Source: Comamonas testosteroni (lineage in GTDB: Bacteria; Pseudomonadota; Gammaproteobacteria; Burkholderiales; Burkholderiaceae_C). Taken from it: a stretch of DNA of 64,000 nt. Shown in pieces: positions 26,743 through 35,743 of the stretch (position 1 is its first letter; every line of letters begins with the position of its first letter). The stretch spans positions 496,001 to 560,000 of the forward strand of contig NZ_AWOR01000001.1 in assembly GCF_000761245.1 (NCBI RefSeq). Reading direction: 5' to 3'. The notes beneath the pieces were generated by a model. It searched no databases. It was not told where the DNA came from and worked only from the letters and a program-made list of their open reading frames with translations. A program made the position numbers and the translations under genes.

Positions 26743-26779
26743 AAAAAAGCCGCAGCCTTTTGCAAGGCGCGGCTTTTTT
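26743..26779. terminator. Bidirectional terminator between uvrD and phoX
   Basis: The stem aaaaaagccgc / gcggctttttt has an internal aaggc-type inner pairing. It can terminate both convergent genes. Confidence 0.85.
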
Positions 26780-26800
26780 GTTGAGGCCCGGGCGCGGTGC

Positions 26801-28807
26801 TTACTTGGCGCTGAGCTTCATCTGGGCGGGCGAGGCCGTGATGTAGCCCACGGCGGAGCCGAACTTGTCCTTGTAGTTGGCCTTGATCAGCGGATCCAGC
26901 TGGGTCTTGACGCTGGCGTGGATGCCGCCCCAGTCACCGGCGTGCTGGAAGTTGCTCATGATGTAGGTCCAGCCGTTGATTTCGTCCACGGCATGCAGGC
27001 CCGTGGATTCGCCGCCGGCCGGCACGGACAGCACGCGCGACAGCTGCTTGGTGTCCACGTTGTAGGCCCACATGAAGTTGTTGACGTGCTGGCTGCTGTC
27101 CTCGCCGATGAACAGCGTGCGCATTTTCTCCGAGAACTTGAGGTTGTCGGGGTTGGCGATCTTGCTGGGGTTGGCGGTGTTGCCCAGGGCGTCGCCCTTG
27201 AGGGTCTTGCCGTCGCTGTCCAGCAGATCTTCGCCAGCCAGCAGGGCTGCTGTGTCCACGGGCATCCATTCGCTGTTGATGGCGGTGCCGGTCGTGTCCT
27301 TCTGGCCGCCCTTGAGGTTCAGCGCCATCACCACGCCGGCCACCAGCTGCTTGGGCACGGAGACGCCGTTGCCAGGCACGTTGGCGGCATTGCCGGCCAC
27401 CATGGAGGACTGCACGTTCTGCAGTGCGGAGTAGGCGATCTTGTCCTTGGCGTTGACGGTCGTGCCTTCCATCTTGGTGAAGCCCAGGCTGGCGCCCTTG
27501 AAGGCGGCATAGCGATGGGTTTCGAGGAAGGCGGCGGCCTTGTCCATGCCGGGGTTGATCTTGATCCACTCGGTCTTGCCGTTGGCCACGATCTTGGTGT
27601 AGCTGGAGTCGCTCGGGTCGGTCTTGGACACGGTCAGGATGTCCGTGGGCTTGAGCGTGTTGGCCAGGTTCTCGATCTCGGCGCTGGTGGCCGAGCCCAG
27701 CTTGATCCAGGTCAGGGGGGCAGCGCTCTTGGCGGCGGGGTCGATGGAGAAGCCCGCGCCGACCTTGGCGGCATACAGCGTGCCCGAGGACAGGTCTTTT
27801 TCCTTGTCCGCCACGAAGACGAAGTAGCCGCTGTTGGTGGCGTCGTCACCCATGAGCGCGGTGCGCTGGTCGGGCATGACCTGCACCAGCTCGTGCGAGA
27901 TGCGGCCCATGCAGAAATGCTTCTTGATGGTGGCCGTGCCGTCGACGTTCACGATCACTTCGGGCATGTGGCCGTAGTGGTAGGGATTTGCCTTGTTTGC
28001 GTCGCCGTAGAGGTTCTGGCTATAGGCCTGGAACATGGTGTTGCTGGCGATGCTGAAGGCATCGGGTTCGTACTCTTCGGAGGACAGGTGGGTGCCCCAG
28101 GGCGAGAGGCTGGCACCGCAGGTGATCCACAGGCCATGGACCTTGGAGGTGTCCACATTGTGGTATTTCACCAGGCTCAGCTTGCCCGTGGTCTGGTCCT
28201 GATCCAGCGTCAGCACGGCGATGGGCGAGGGCAGCTTGCCGTACATGTCGGTCGTACCGTCCTGGGCCCAGGTGGTGTATTCGAATTGCACCACGGCGAA
28301 GACGGGCTTGCCCTTGACGCCGTCTACCTTGGCATTGGGCACGGTCAGCAGCGATGTGCCGTCAGGCGAGTCGGAGAAGAAGTGGCGCTCCTTGCCTGCG
28401 ACCGTCTTGTCGATGATCTTGTTGTTGTAGATGTCGTAGTAACCACCGGCCAGCAGCTGACCGCCCTTGCCGTCGGAGACCATGTCGCCGGTCACGAAGA
28501 AGGGCTGGTAGCCCAGGTCGTAGACCTGCTCGCTCTTGTCGTCGAATGCGACCTTGAGCTGGGAGGCCACATACATGGTGGCCATATTGGCGGGCGTGGT
28601 CAGCGAAGGCGCAGCCATGGCGGTGAAGCTGGCCGAGACATAGTTCTTTGTGACAGGAGGCGTTGTGGGCGTTGTCGGGGTGTCGTCATCGCCACCACCA
28701 CATGCGGCCAGCAGGCTGGATGCGGACACGACCGAACCCAGGGGGAGCAGGGGAGCGCCGGAAAAGAGTTGCAGGGCCTTACGACGGCTGAGCAGATTTT
28801 GTGCCAT
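26801..28807 (-). CDS. PhoX-type alkaline phosphatase (DUF839), predicted lipoprotein
   Basis: 668 residues. The N-terminus has SRRKALQLF, a twin-arginine-like motif, a hydrophobic stretch, and a lipobox SLLAACGGG, so a Tat-exported lipoprotein is likely. The body is the PhoX/DUF839 beta-propeller: SPWGTHLSSEEYEPDAF is the typical conserved segment, followed by NPYHYGHMPEVIV and RISHELVQVMPDQRTALMGDD. PhoX enzymes are Ca/Fe-dependent phosphatases that release phosphate from organic esters under phosphate starvation. A candidate Pho box is about 100 bases upstream. The family is fairly sure; the activity is inferred. Confidence 0.82.
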   Translation of the reverse strand: MAQNLLSRRKALQLFSGAPLLPLGSVVSASSLLAACGGGDDDTPTTPTTPPVTKNYVSASFTAMAAPSLTTPANMATMYVASQLKVAFDDKSEQVYDLGYQPFFVTGDMVSDGKGGQLLAGGYYDIYNNKIIDKTVAGKERHFFSDSPDGTSLLTVPNAKVDGVKGKPVFAVVQFEYTTWAQDGTTDMYGKLPSPIAVLTLDQDQTTGKLSLVKYHNVDTSKVHGLWITCGASLSPWGTHLSSEEYEPDAFSIASNTMFQAYSQNLYGDANKANPYHYGHMPEVIVNVDGTATIKKHFCMGRISHELVQVMPDQRTALMGDDATNSGYFVFVADKEKDLSSGTLYAAKVGAGFSIDPAAKSAAPLTWIKLGSATSAEIENLANTLKPTDILTVSKTDPSDSSYTKIVANGKTEWIKINPGMDKAAAFLETHRYAAFKGASLGFTKMEGTTVNAKDKIAYSALQNVQSSMVAGNAANVPGNGVSVPKQLVAGVVMALNLKGGQKDTTGTAINSEWMPVDTAALLAGEDLLDSDGKTLKGDALGNTANPSKIANPDNLKFSEKMRTLFIGEDSSQHVNNFMWAYNVDTKQLSRVLSVPAGGESTGLHAVDEINGWTYIMSNFQHAGDWGGIHASVKTQLDPLIKANYKDKFGSAVGYITASPAQMKLSAK

Positions 28808-28908
28808 GAGAGTTTCGCAGTGTGGGGTGAAGCGCAGACTTGGGGCCGCGCTGAATTGGATGAATGCCAGGACATGAGATGCATGCCCTGGTCAGTCCTG
28901 CGAATCCT

Positions 28909-28926
28909 AGGAAACGAATATGACAG
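28909..28926 (-). promoter_or_regulatory. Candidate Pho box upstream of the PhoX gene
   Basis: On the minus strand CTGTCAT is followed, after a 4-base spacer, by GTTTCCT. The first 7-mer is a perfect match to the PhoB half site; the second matches 4 of 7. It lies about 100 bases before the phosphatase start. Confidence 0.4.
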
Positions 28927-28990
28927 TGCCGTGGCGGCTTGATGACGCCGGGATGAATGATCTGCTGGCGCTGGCCTGTGTTCAGCCCAT

Positions 28991-29018
28991 AAAAAAGCCC
29001 CGACCTGAGGCCGGGGCT
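28991..29018 (-). terminator. Terminator of the BPSS1780-like gene
   Basis: On the minus strand agccccgg / ccggggct forms the stem and TTTTTT follows. It lies about 40 bases past the stop codon. Confidence 0.8.
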
Positions 29019-29056
29019 GGTGCTGGTGCTGGGTGCTTGGGTGGTAGTGCTCGAGC

Positions 29057-29887
29057 TTACGAATCCGATGATGGCGGCGCTGTGCCCGACGAGGAGTCGA
29101 TCAGGGTCTGGTCGTCATCGGGCGGGCTGAAGCTGTCACGGAAGGTAAACACAATCGAGGTAAAAAAGATGGCTGCCAGCATCAGCGCCGTTGCCACCAT
29201 CAGGCCGCCTGCAATGCTGCCGATGAGCATGGCCAGGATGCCGGTCACGATGGCCAGGGCCATGCCGGAGACGATGAACACGCCTATCCAGCAGACACCG
29301 AACACCAGATAGGCACCGATATTGCGAATGCAGCCGACAAAGCTGAAGAACAGCGATTTGACGGGGCTGATCCCATGCCAGTGGATGAGCGCCGGAGCAT
29401 GCCAGAAGGCCAGCGACAGCGGCAGGTAGAGAAACATGCTCAGCCACATGGCGGACTGGAACTCGGGCTCTTCGGCCAGTTCGCGGGTCATGGGAGTCTG
29501 GCCCAGGTAGACGCTGGCAAACGTGCCGCCGTCCACAAGGCTGGAGGCACCGATGATGAGCAAAAAGCCTGCGGCATAGAGGCCTCCCAGCATCAGCATG
29601 GAGTGCAGATGCTGGCTGCCGGAGCGGAAAGCCACCAGCAGCAGCGCCGGTGTGGGCTTGCGGCCGTGGGCGGCTTCGGATGCCGCGACCATCATGGTCA
29701 GCGAGATGCAGGGCAGCAGTGCCAGAGCAATGACGGGGCCGATCAGCGGCAGGGCCGAGATCAGAGACATGCTGGCCATGCCCAGAAAGAACAGGGCTGC
29801 CAGGGCCAGGGGCTGGCTTTTGAAGGTGCGCAGGCCCTGCAGCACCCATTGCAGACCGGTGCCGGGTGGAACGATTTGAAGTTTCAT
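29057..29887 (-). CDS. BPSS1780-family membrane protein
   Basis: 276 residues from the ATG at 29887 (MKLQIVPPGTGLQWVLQGLRTF). Six hydrophobic segments indicate an inner-membrane protein with both ends polar; the C-terminus is Ser/Asp/Pro-rich. The N-terminal pattern (VPPxxGxxWVxxGxRxF) followed by repeated helices matches a family found in Burkholderiales and other proteobacteria with no known function. The open frame extends 17 codons further upstream but without family similarity. It lies between the PhoX gene and thrB on the same strand, with separate terminators. Confidence 0.7.
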   Translation of the reverse strand: MKLQIVPPGTGLQWVLQGLRTFKSQPLALAALFFLGMASMSLISALPLIGPVIALALLPCISLTMMVAASEAAHGRKPTPALLLVAFRSGSQHLHSMLMLGGLYAAGFLLIIGASSLVDGGTFASVYLGQTPMTRELAEEPEFQSAMWLSMFLYLPLSLAFWHAPALIHWHGISPVKSLFFSFVGCIRNIGAYLVFGVCWIGVFIVSGMALAIVTGILAMLIGSIAGGLMVATALMLAAIFFTSIVFTFRDSFSPPDDDQTLIDSSSGTAPPSSDS

Positions 29888-30009
29888 GGAGGAGGCTGAA
29901 ATACTTTTGCGAGAGCGTGCAAAAGTCGCTTCTTGCACTGTACCCGAGACGGCTGGGCGGGGCCATCAAAAGCCCCGGCGCAATCAGCTGCTTGGCACCG
30001 GGCTAGCGC

Positions 30010-30966
30010 TCAGTCCAGCGTCAGCGGATGCGCGATGCGCTGGTTCAGCACACGCTCGAAGTGGGTGGGGTCGTGGGGCTGCAGCAGTGCGGCTTCACGC
30101 GGCAGATGGAAGTCCCAGAGGCGGGAGATCCAGAAACGCAGGGCGCCGGCACGCAACTGGGCGTTGAGCAACTCGCGCTCGGGACCGGTCAGCGGACGCA
30201 CGGCCTGGTAGGCCGCAAGCATGGCTTTGGCGCGCTCGGCATCATGGGCACCTGTTGCGTGATCGATACACCAATCGTTGAGGCAGACCGCAAGATCGAA
30301 GAGCCAGGTGTCCACGCCCGCGAAATAGAAGTCGAAAAAGCCGGTCAGCCGCTCGCCGTCGAACATCACGTTGTCGCGGAACAGGTCGGCATGGATGGGG
30401 CCGCGCGGCAGGGCCGCATAGTTGGCCGAGGCTGCGATATGGTTCTGGTAGGCCAGCTCGGCGCGCAGCATGGCGGCGGTTTCCTCGCCCAGATGGGGCA
30501 GGACCACGGGCACGGTTTCATTCCACCAGGGCAGGCCGCGCAGATTGGGCTGCTGGCGGTTGTAGTCCTGAGCGGCCAGATGCATGCGCGCCAGCATCTC
30601 GCCCACGGCAGCGCAGTGCACGGCAGCCGGGGTCAGCTGGCTTTTGCCGGCCAGGCGGTTGACGATGGATGCGGGCTTGCCGCACACCTTGAGCAGAATG
30701 TCGCCGCTGCGTGTCTCGCCCTGCGGGTCCGGCACGGGAATCCCGGCTTGTGCCAGGTGCTTCATCAGGTAGAGGTAAAAAGGCAGCTGCTCGGCACTCA
30801 GGCGCTCGAACAGTGTCAGCACCCACTCTCCCTGGTCGGTCGTCAGAAAATAGTTGGTGTTTTCAATGCCGCCTTGAATGCCGCGCAATTCCTTGAACGA
30901 GCCTAGGGACATGCGGCGCAGCAGCTCGCGCGCATCTTTATCGGAAACTTCGGTGAAAACAGCCAT
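30010..30966 (-). CDS. thrB: Homoserine kinase, APH-fold type
   Basis: 318 residues. It phosphorylates homoserine with ATP in threonine synthesis. This is the Pseudomonas-type ThrB of the aminoglycoside-phosphotransferase fold rather than the GHMP type of E. coli. Seen: GGIENTNYFLTTDQGEWVLTLFE, PIHADLFRDNVMFDGERLTG (catalytic HxDxxxxN), and IDFYFAG-like FFDFYFAGVDTWLFDLAVCLNDW. It lies just downstream of the DUF2782-like gene, on the same strand and divergent from polA, an arrangement also known from Pseudomonas. Confidence 0.94.
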   Translation of the reverse strand: MAVFTEVSDKDARELLRRMSLGSFKELRGIQGGIENTNYFLTTDQGEWVLTLFERLSAEQLPFYLYLMKHLAQAGIPVPDPQGETRSGDILLKVCGKPASIVNRLAGKSQLTPAAVHCAAVGEMLARMHLAAQDYNRQQPNLRGLPWWNETVPVVLPHLGEETAAMLRAELAYQNHIAASANYAALPRGPIHADLFRDNVMFDGERLTGFFDFYFAGVDTWLFDLAVCLNDWCIDHATGAHDAERAKAMLAAYQAVRPLTGPERELLNAQLRAGALRFWISRLWDFHLPREAALLQPHDPTHFERVLNQRIAHPLTLD

Positions 30967-31078
30967 GGTGAATACGCCGGTCAGGGGCGACCGACCGAAC
31001 TAGCGGGGAGAAGGTGTCTATATGCAACAGGGCAGTGAAGCACTGCCCTGTCATGAATGGGGAAAAGCGCGCCGCGCT

Positions 31079-31441
31079 TCAGAATTTGATGAAATTCCAG
31101 ACGCGGGTGCCCGTGGTGTCGCCGCTGTTGCTGTCGCGGTTGCGGGCTGCGCGGGCGCCGTCGTTGGACTGCACCTCGTACTCGGGCATGGTGCCGACCT
31201 TGGGTTGCACGGTGATGCTCTGGGTCTGACCGCCGACACGGGTTTCATCCACACGGCTGCCAGCGTCTTCCACACGGATATGTTCGATCCGCTGGTTGTG
31301 CTTGCCAGTCGCCGCCGCGTTGTCCTGCTGACCCTGAGGCGCAGGAGCGACCACGGCGTTGGCCGGAGCAGGGGTGGGGGACTGGGCCAGAACGGATCCG
31401 GCAGCCAGGCTCAGGATGATGAAAAGTGGTGCAGCGCGCAT
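31079..31441 (-). CDS. DUF2782-like exported protein
   Basis: 120 residues from the ATG at 31441. A clear signal peptide MRAAPLFIILSLAAGSVLAQ precedes a Pro/Ala-rich linker and a small domain IEHIRVEDAGSRVDETRVGG, SITVQPKVGTMPEYEV, ending TRVWNFIKF. This resembles the DUF2782 proteins encoded between thrB and polA in pseudomonads. Function unknown; it should be periplasmic. The start codon is 100 bases from the divergent polA start. Confidence 0.7.
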   Translation of the reverse strand: MRAAPLFIILSLAAGSVLAQSPTPAPANAVVAPAPQGQQDNAAATGKHNQRIEHIRVEDAGSRVDETRVGGQTQSITVQPKVGTMPEYEVQSNDGARAARNRDSNSGDTTGTRVWNFIKF

Positions 31442-31541
31442 GATGCATAGATTGTAGGGCGACTTCGAATTGTCCCACCAGGCGTAGCCTGTCTTTGGGC
31501 TGCAGACCGCAGGGGCCGGGCGCGCGTGCACAATCCGGGGT

Positions 31542-34355
31542 ATGAGCAATTCCAAGACCCTGGTGCTGGTGGACGGCTCCAGCTACCTCTACCGCGCCTA
31601 CCATGCCATGCCCGATCTGCGGGCGATTCCAGGCGACCCGGCCAGCCCGGCCACGGGCGCCATCCGCGGCATGGTGAACATGATGCAGGCGCTGAGGAAG
31701 GATGTGCAGGCCGATTACGCCGTCTGCGTGTTCGATGCCTCGGGCCCGACCTTTCGCGACGAGATGTACACCGAGTACAAGGCCACGCGCTCGCCCATGC
31801 CCGATGATTTGCGCAGCCAGATCGAGCCCATCCACGAGGTGGTTCAGCTGCTGGGCTGGAAAGTGGTGGCCGTGCCCGGCGTGGAAGCCGATGACGTGAT
31901 TGCGACCCTGGCGCAGACCGCAGCGGCCCAGGGCATCAACGTGATCGTCTCCAGCGGCGACAAGGACTTGAGCCAGCTGGTGGGCGAGCATGTGACCATC
32001 ATCGACACCATGAATGGCAAGAAGCGCGACGTGGCGGGAGTGACGGCCGAGTTCGGCGTGCCGCCGGCGCTGATGATCGACTACCAGGCGCTGGTGGGAG
32101 ACACCGTGGACAACGTGCCAGGCGTCACCAAGGTCGGACCCAAGACTGCGGCCAAGTGGCTGGAGGAGCATGGTTCGCTGGACAATCTGATCGCCCGCGC
32201 CGCAGATATCAAGGGCGTTGCCGGTCAGAACCTGCGCGATGCGATTGCCAGTGGTCAGCTGGCGCTGAGCCGCCAACTGGTGACCATGAAGACCGATTGC
32301 GATCTGTCCGCCTACATCGGAGGCCTGCCGCAGCTCGATGCCGTCACGCTGGCCGAGCCCGATAGCGCAGCGCTTGCGCCCTTCTACGAGAAATACGGCT
32401 TCAAGGGCCTGGTGCGCACGCTGGGCGCCGCGGCGGCCGAAGCCAAGGCGGCCAAGCCAGGCAAGGCGGCCAAGGTCGACAGCGCCCAGGGCGGTCTGTT
32501 CGATGCCGATGACGCGGCGGCCACCGAGGTGGCCGTGGCGGCCCAGCAGCGCGATGTGCTCTACACCACGATTCTGAGCGAGGCGCAGTTCGACGAATGG
32601 CTGGCCAAGATCGACGCGGCGGAGCTGACTGCGCTGGATACCGAGACCGATTCGCTGGACGAGATGGTGGCCCGCATCGTCGGCATCTCCTTCAGCGTGG
32701 CCGTGGGCGAGGCCGCCTATATTCCGCTGCGCCACGAGGGCATGGACGTGCCCGAGCAGCTCGATCTGGACAGGGTGCTGGCCAGGCTCAAGCCCTGGCT
32801 GGAAGACGCCGGCAAGAAGAAGCTGGGCCAGCATGTCAAATATGACCAGCATGTGTTTGCCAACCACGGCATCACCGTGCGCGGCTATGCGCACGACACC
32901 ATGCTGCAGTCCTATGTGCTCGAAGCCGACCGTCCGCACAACCTGACCAGCCTGGCGCTGCGCCATGTGGGCCGCAGCGGCATCAGCTACGAAGATCTGT
33001 GCGGCAAGGGCAAGAGCCAGATTCCGTTTGCCCAGGTGAGCGTGGACAAGGCCGCAGCGTACAGCTGCGAGGACTCCGACCAGACGCTGGACGTGCATGG
33101 TGTGCTGTGGCCCAGGATTCAGGCCAACGCCGGACTGCTGCATATCTACGAGCTGGAGATGCAGACCAGCGAGGCGCTGTTCCGTATCGAGCGCAATGGC
33201 GTGAGCATCGACGCGGGCGAGCTGGCGCGCCAGAGCAACGATCTGGGCGCGCGCATCTTGAAGCTCGAGGAAGAAGCCTACGAGATTGCGGGCCAGCCCT
33301 TCAATCTGTCCTCGCCCAAGCAGCTGGGAGAGATCTTCTTCGACAAGCTGGGCATGCCCGTCGTGAAGAAGACCGCCACCGGCGCGCGCAGCACGGACGA
33401 GGAAGTGCTGGAGAAGCTGGCCGAGGACTATCCGCTGCCCGCCAAGCTGCTTGAGCACCGTTCGCTGTCCAAGCTCAAGGGCACCTACACCGACAAGCTG
33501 GCCCAGATGGCCTTGCCCAGCGACGGCCGCGTGCACACCCACTACGCCCAGGCCGTGGCGGTGACGGGGCGCCTGTCCAGCAACGATCCCAATCTGCAGA
33601 ACATTCCCGTGCGCACGCCCGAAGGCCGCCGCGTGCGTGAAGCCTTTGTGGCCCCCGAGGGCAAGCTGATTGCCAGCGCCGACTATTCGCAGATCGAGCT
33701 GCGCATCATGGCCCATCTGTCGGGCGACGAGGCGCTGCTGAGTGCCTTCAAGAACGGCCTGGACGTGCACCGCGCCACGGCTGCCGAAGTCTTCGGCGTG
33801 AGCGTGGACGAGGTCAGCAGCGAGCAGCGCCGCTATGCCAAGGTCATCAACTTCGGCCTGATCTACGGCATGAGCAGCTTCGGCCTGGCCAAGAACTTAG
33901 GGATAGAGACCAAGGCTGCGGCCGCCTATATCGACAAGTACTTCCAGCGCTACCCCGGCGTGAAGCGCTATATGGACCAGACCGTGGAGCTGGCCCACGC
34001 CCAGGGCTATGTGGAGACCGTGTTCGGTCGCCGCCTGGTGCTGCCCGAGATCAATGGCGGCAACGGCCCGCGCAAGAAAGCGGCCGAGCGCGCCGCCATC
34101 AATGCCCCCATGCAGGGCACGGCGGCCGATCTGATCAAGAAGGCCATGGTGGCCGTGCAGGCCAGGCTGGACGCCGAAAAGCCCGAGGTGCTGGTCATCA
34201 TGCAGGTGCATGACGAACTGGTGTTCGAGCTGCCCGAGTCCGCCAGGGACTGGGTGCAGGCCGAGATTCCGGCCATCATGGCCGGTGTGGCCGATCTGTC
34301 CGTGCCGCTGCTGGCCGAGATCGGCTTTGGCAGCAGCTGGGAAAAAGCGCATTGA
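31542..34355 (+). CDS. polA: DNA polymerase I
   Basis: 937 residues, full length. The 5' nuclease domain (about 1-300) starts KTLVLVDGSSYLYRAYHA and has GVEADDVIATLA and SGDKDLSQLV. The 3'-5' exonuclease domain keeps the catalytic DTET at about 366, so proofreading is probably active. The polymerase domain has motif A ASADYSQIELRIMAHLSGD (about 712), motif B RRYAKVINFGLIYGMSSFGL, and motif C IMQVHDELVFE (about 887). It fills gaps in Okazaki processing and repair. Its stop codon lies in the first unit of a 24-base tandem repeat. Confidence 0.98.
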   Translation: MSNSKTLVLVDGSSYLYRAYHAMPDLRAIPGDPASPATGAIRGMVNMMQALRKDVQADYAVCVFDASGPTFRDEMYTEYKATRSPMPDDLRSQIEPIHEVVQLLGWKVVAVPGVEADDVIATLAQTAAAQGINVIVSSGDKDLSQLVGEHVTIIDTMNGKKRDVAGVTAEFGVPPALMIDYQALVGDTVDNVPGVTKVGPKTAAKWLEEHGSLDNLIARAADIKGVAGQNLRDAIASGQLALSRQLVTMKTDCDLSAYIGGLPQLDAVTLAEPDSAALAPFYEKYGFKGLVRTLGAAAAEAKAAKPGKAAKVDSAQGGLFDADDAAATEVAVAAQQRDVLYTTILSEAQFDEWLAKIDAAELTALDTETDSLDEMVARIVGISFSVAVGEAAYIPLRHEGMDVPEQLDLDRVLARLKPWLEDAGKKKLGQHVKYDQHVFANHGITVRGYAHDTMLQSYVLEADRPHNLTSLALRHVGRSGISYEDLCGKGKSQIPFAQVSVDKAAAYSCEDSDQTLDVHGVLWPRIQANAGLLHIYELEMQTSEALFRIERNGVSIDAGELARQSNDLGARILKLEEEAYEIAGQPFNLSSPKQLGEIFFDKLGMPVVKKTATGARSTDEEVLEKLAEDYPLPAKLLEHRSLSKLKGTYTDKLAQMALPSDGRVHTHYAQAVAVTGRLSSNDPNLQNIPVRTPEGRRVREAFVAPEGKLIASADYSQIELRIMAHLSGDEALLSAFKNGLDVHRATAAEVFGVSVDEVSSEQRRYAKVINFGLIYGMSSFGLAKNLGIETKAAAAYIDKYFQRYPGVKRYMDQTVELAHAQGYVETVFGRRLVLPEINGGNGPRKKAAERAAINAPMQGTAADLIKKAMVAVQARLDAEKPEVLVIMQVHDELVFELPESARDWVQAEIPAIMAGVADLSVPLLAEIGFGSSWEKAH

Positions 34356-34437
34356 GCTTTTCACCAAAAAGCGCATTGAGCTTTTCACTAAAAGGCGCAT
34401 TGAGCTTTTTTCAAGAAAGCGCATCAGGCCTCTCACC
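34342..34437. repeat. 24-bp tandem repeat over the polA stop codon
   Basis: Three close copies begin at 34342, 34366 and 34390, with a fourth degenerate one from about 34414. Each unit is 24 bases and contains aaaagc and gctttt, which can pair as a short hairpin around gcattga. The polA stop TGA falls in the first unit; in-frame TGA or TAA recurs in the following ones. The third unit ends in TTTTTTC and may serve as a terminator. Confidence 0.85.
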
Positions 34438-34506
34438 AGGGAGGTCGTATGCGCTTTCGACTCCAGGATGCGCCCGGATTTCTTCGAGGCGTTGCCCCTA
34501 AAAAGA

Positions 34507-34584
34507 GAGCTGCTAGCGCATATCCAATAGGAACTTCAGGTTGTTTTTGACCTGAAGTGCTTTGTCCACATGCGCTGGAAGCTC
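34507..34584. repeat. Intergenic palindromic repeat, copy C
   Basis: An outer arm gagctgctagcgcat pairs imperfectly with atgcgctggaagctc. The inner hairpin is cttcaggt / acctgaag with loop tgtttttg. It lies between polA and azlC. Confidence 0.75.
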
Positions 34585-34634
34585 CTGAATTGTTCTAGCT
34601 TGATCCAGGAAATATCTTGTTCAAAGGCTTTGCA

Positions 34635-35297
34635 ATGACGCCCGCCGTGCGCATGGGGCTGTCGATTTCGGTGGCAACGGGGTTGTACGGCATCTCCTTC
34701 GGCGCGCTGTCCGTGGCGGCCGGCCTCAGCCTCTGGCAGACCATGGCGCTGAGCGCGCTGATGTTCACTGGCGGTTCGCAGTTTGCCTTCATCGGCGTGG
34801 TGGCGGGTGGCGGCAGCGGCATGGCGGCCGTGAGCGCAGCCTCGCTGCTGGGCGTGCGCAATGCCATCTACGGCATGCAGATGAGCCGTCTGCTGGGCGT
34901 CAAAGGGCTGCAGCGCTGGCTGGCCGCGCACTGGACCATCGACGAATCCGCAGCCACGGCATCGGGCCAGGAGGAGCCGGCCGAGCAGCGGCGCGGCTTC
35001 TGGGTCGCCGGGGCGGGCGTGTTCCTGCTCTGGAATCTGTTCACCTTGCTGGGCGCGCTGATGGGCAATGCGCTGGGCGACACGCGCCGCTTCGGTCTTG
35101 ACGGGGCTGCCGTGGCGGCCTTTCTCGGCCTGCTCTGGCCGCGCCTCAACGCGCGCGAGCCTGTGGCGCTGGCGCTGGGCTGCGGGCTGGTCACGGCGCT
35201 GGCCATACCCTGGGTGCCCCCAGGCGTGCCGATTCTGCTGGCTGCGGCGCTGGGCGCCTTCTGGGGCTGGGTGCGCCCTTCGGAGGCCGAGCAATGA
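34635..35297 (+). CDS. azlC: AzlC-family branched-chain amino acid exporter, large subunit
   Basis: 220 residues from the ATG at 34635, with AAAGG upstream; a TTG 18 bases earlier is possible. AzlC signature: GLYGISFGALSVAAGLSLWQTMALSALMFTGGSQFAF, followed by several membrane helices. AzlCD pairs export branched-chain amino acids (YgaZH in E. coli exports valine). It overlaps azlD by four bases, implying coupled translation. Substrate by family inference. Confidence 0.92.
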   Translation: MTPAVRMGLSISVATGLYGISFGALSVAAGLSLWQTMALSALMFTGGSQFAFIGVVAGGGSGMAAVSAASLLGVRNAIYGMQMSRLLGVKGLQRWLAAHWTIDESAATASGQEEPAEQRRGFWVAGAGVFLLWNLFTLLGALMGNALGDTRRFGLDGAAVAAFLGLLWPRLNAREPVALALGCGLVTALAIPWVPPGVPILLAAALGAFWGWVRPSEAEQ

Positions 35298-35611
35298 CGC
35301 TGTCCCTGTCCTTGTGGCACTGGATCTTGCTGGCCTGTGCGCTGGCCTTTGTGACCAAGCTGCTGGGCTACAGCCTGCCCGAGCGCTGGATGCGCAGCCC
35401 GCGCATGGCCCAGATCGCGGCCTGTCTGACAGTGGCGCTGCTGGCTTCGCTGACGGTGATGAACACCCTGGCCAGCGGCTCGCACATCAGCCTGGATGCG
35501 CGCCTGGGCGCCTTGCTGGTGGCGGCGCTGGCCCTGTGGCTGCGGGCCCCGTTCCTGCTGGTGGTGATTCTGGGGGCCGTAGCTGCGGCGCTGCTGCGCT
35601 GGCTGGTCTGA
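35294..35611 (+). CDS. azlD: AzlD-family exporter, small subunit
   Basis: 105 residues with four hydrophobic segments, the size and layout of AzlD. LPERWMRSPRMAQIAACLTVALLASL and RLGALLVAALALWLRAPFLLVVILGAVAAALLRW are typical. It overlaps the azlC stop (ATGA) and is the last gene of the pair. Confidence 0.92.
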   Translation: MTLSLSLWHWILLACALAFVTKLLGYSLPERWMRSPRMAQIAACLTVALLASLTVMNTLASGSHISLDARLGALLVAALALWLRAPFLLVVILGAVAAALLRWLV

Positions 35612-35743
35612 GAGCGTCAACCGGTTCCGGGTGCCTGAAGCGCACTGGCCTTAGACTGCATGGCCAGCCCGGCTTGCTGCGCGAGGCGGCCAGGCTTGAG
35701 ATCGTCAACATGTTCTGAAATTCCATCATCCCAAGGAGGATCC

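Noticed and set aside
24221..28942. Long antisense open frames opposite uvrD and opposite the PhoX gene
   Set aside because: Both follow codon bias of the true genes, which have complete motifs; the antisense translations have none.
31245..33770. Open frame of about 840 codons opposite polA
   Set aside because: polA is complete with all catalytic motifs; the antisense frame has no recognisable domain and also runs across the DUF2782-like gene.
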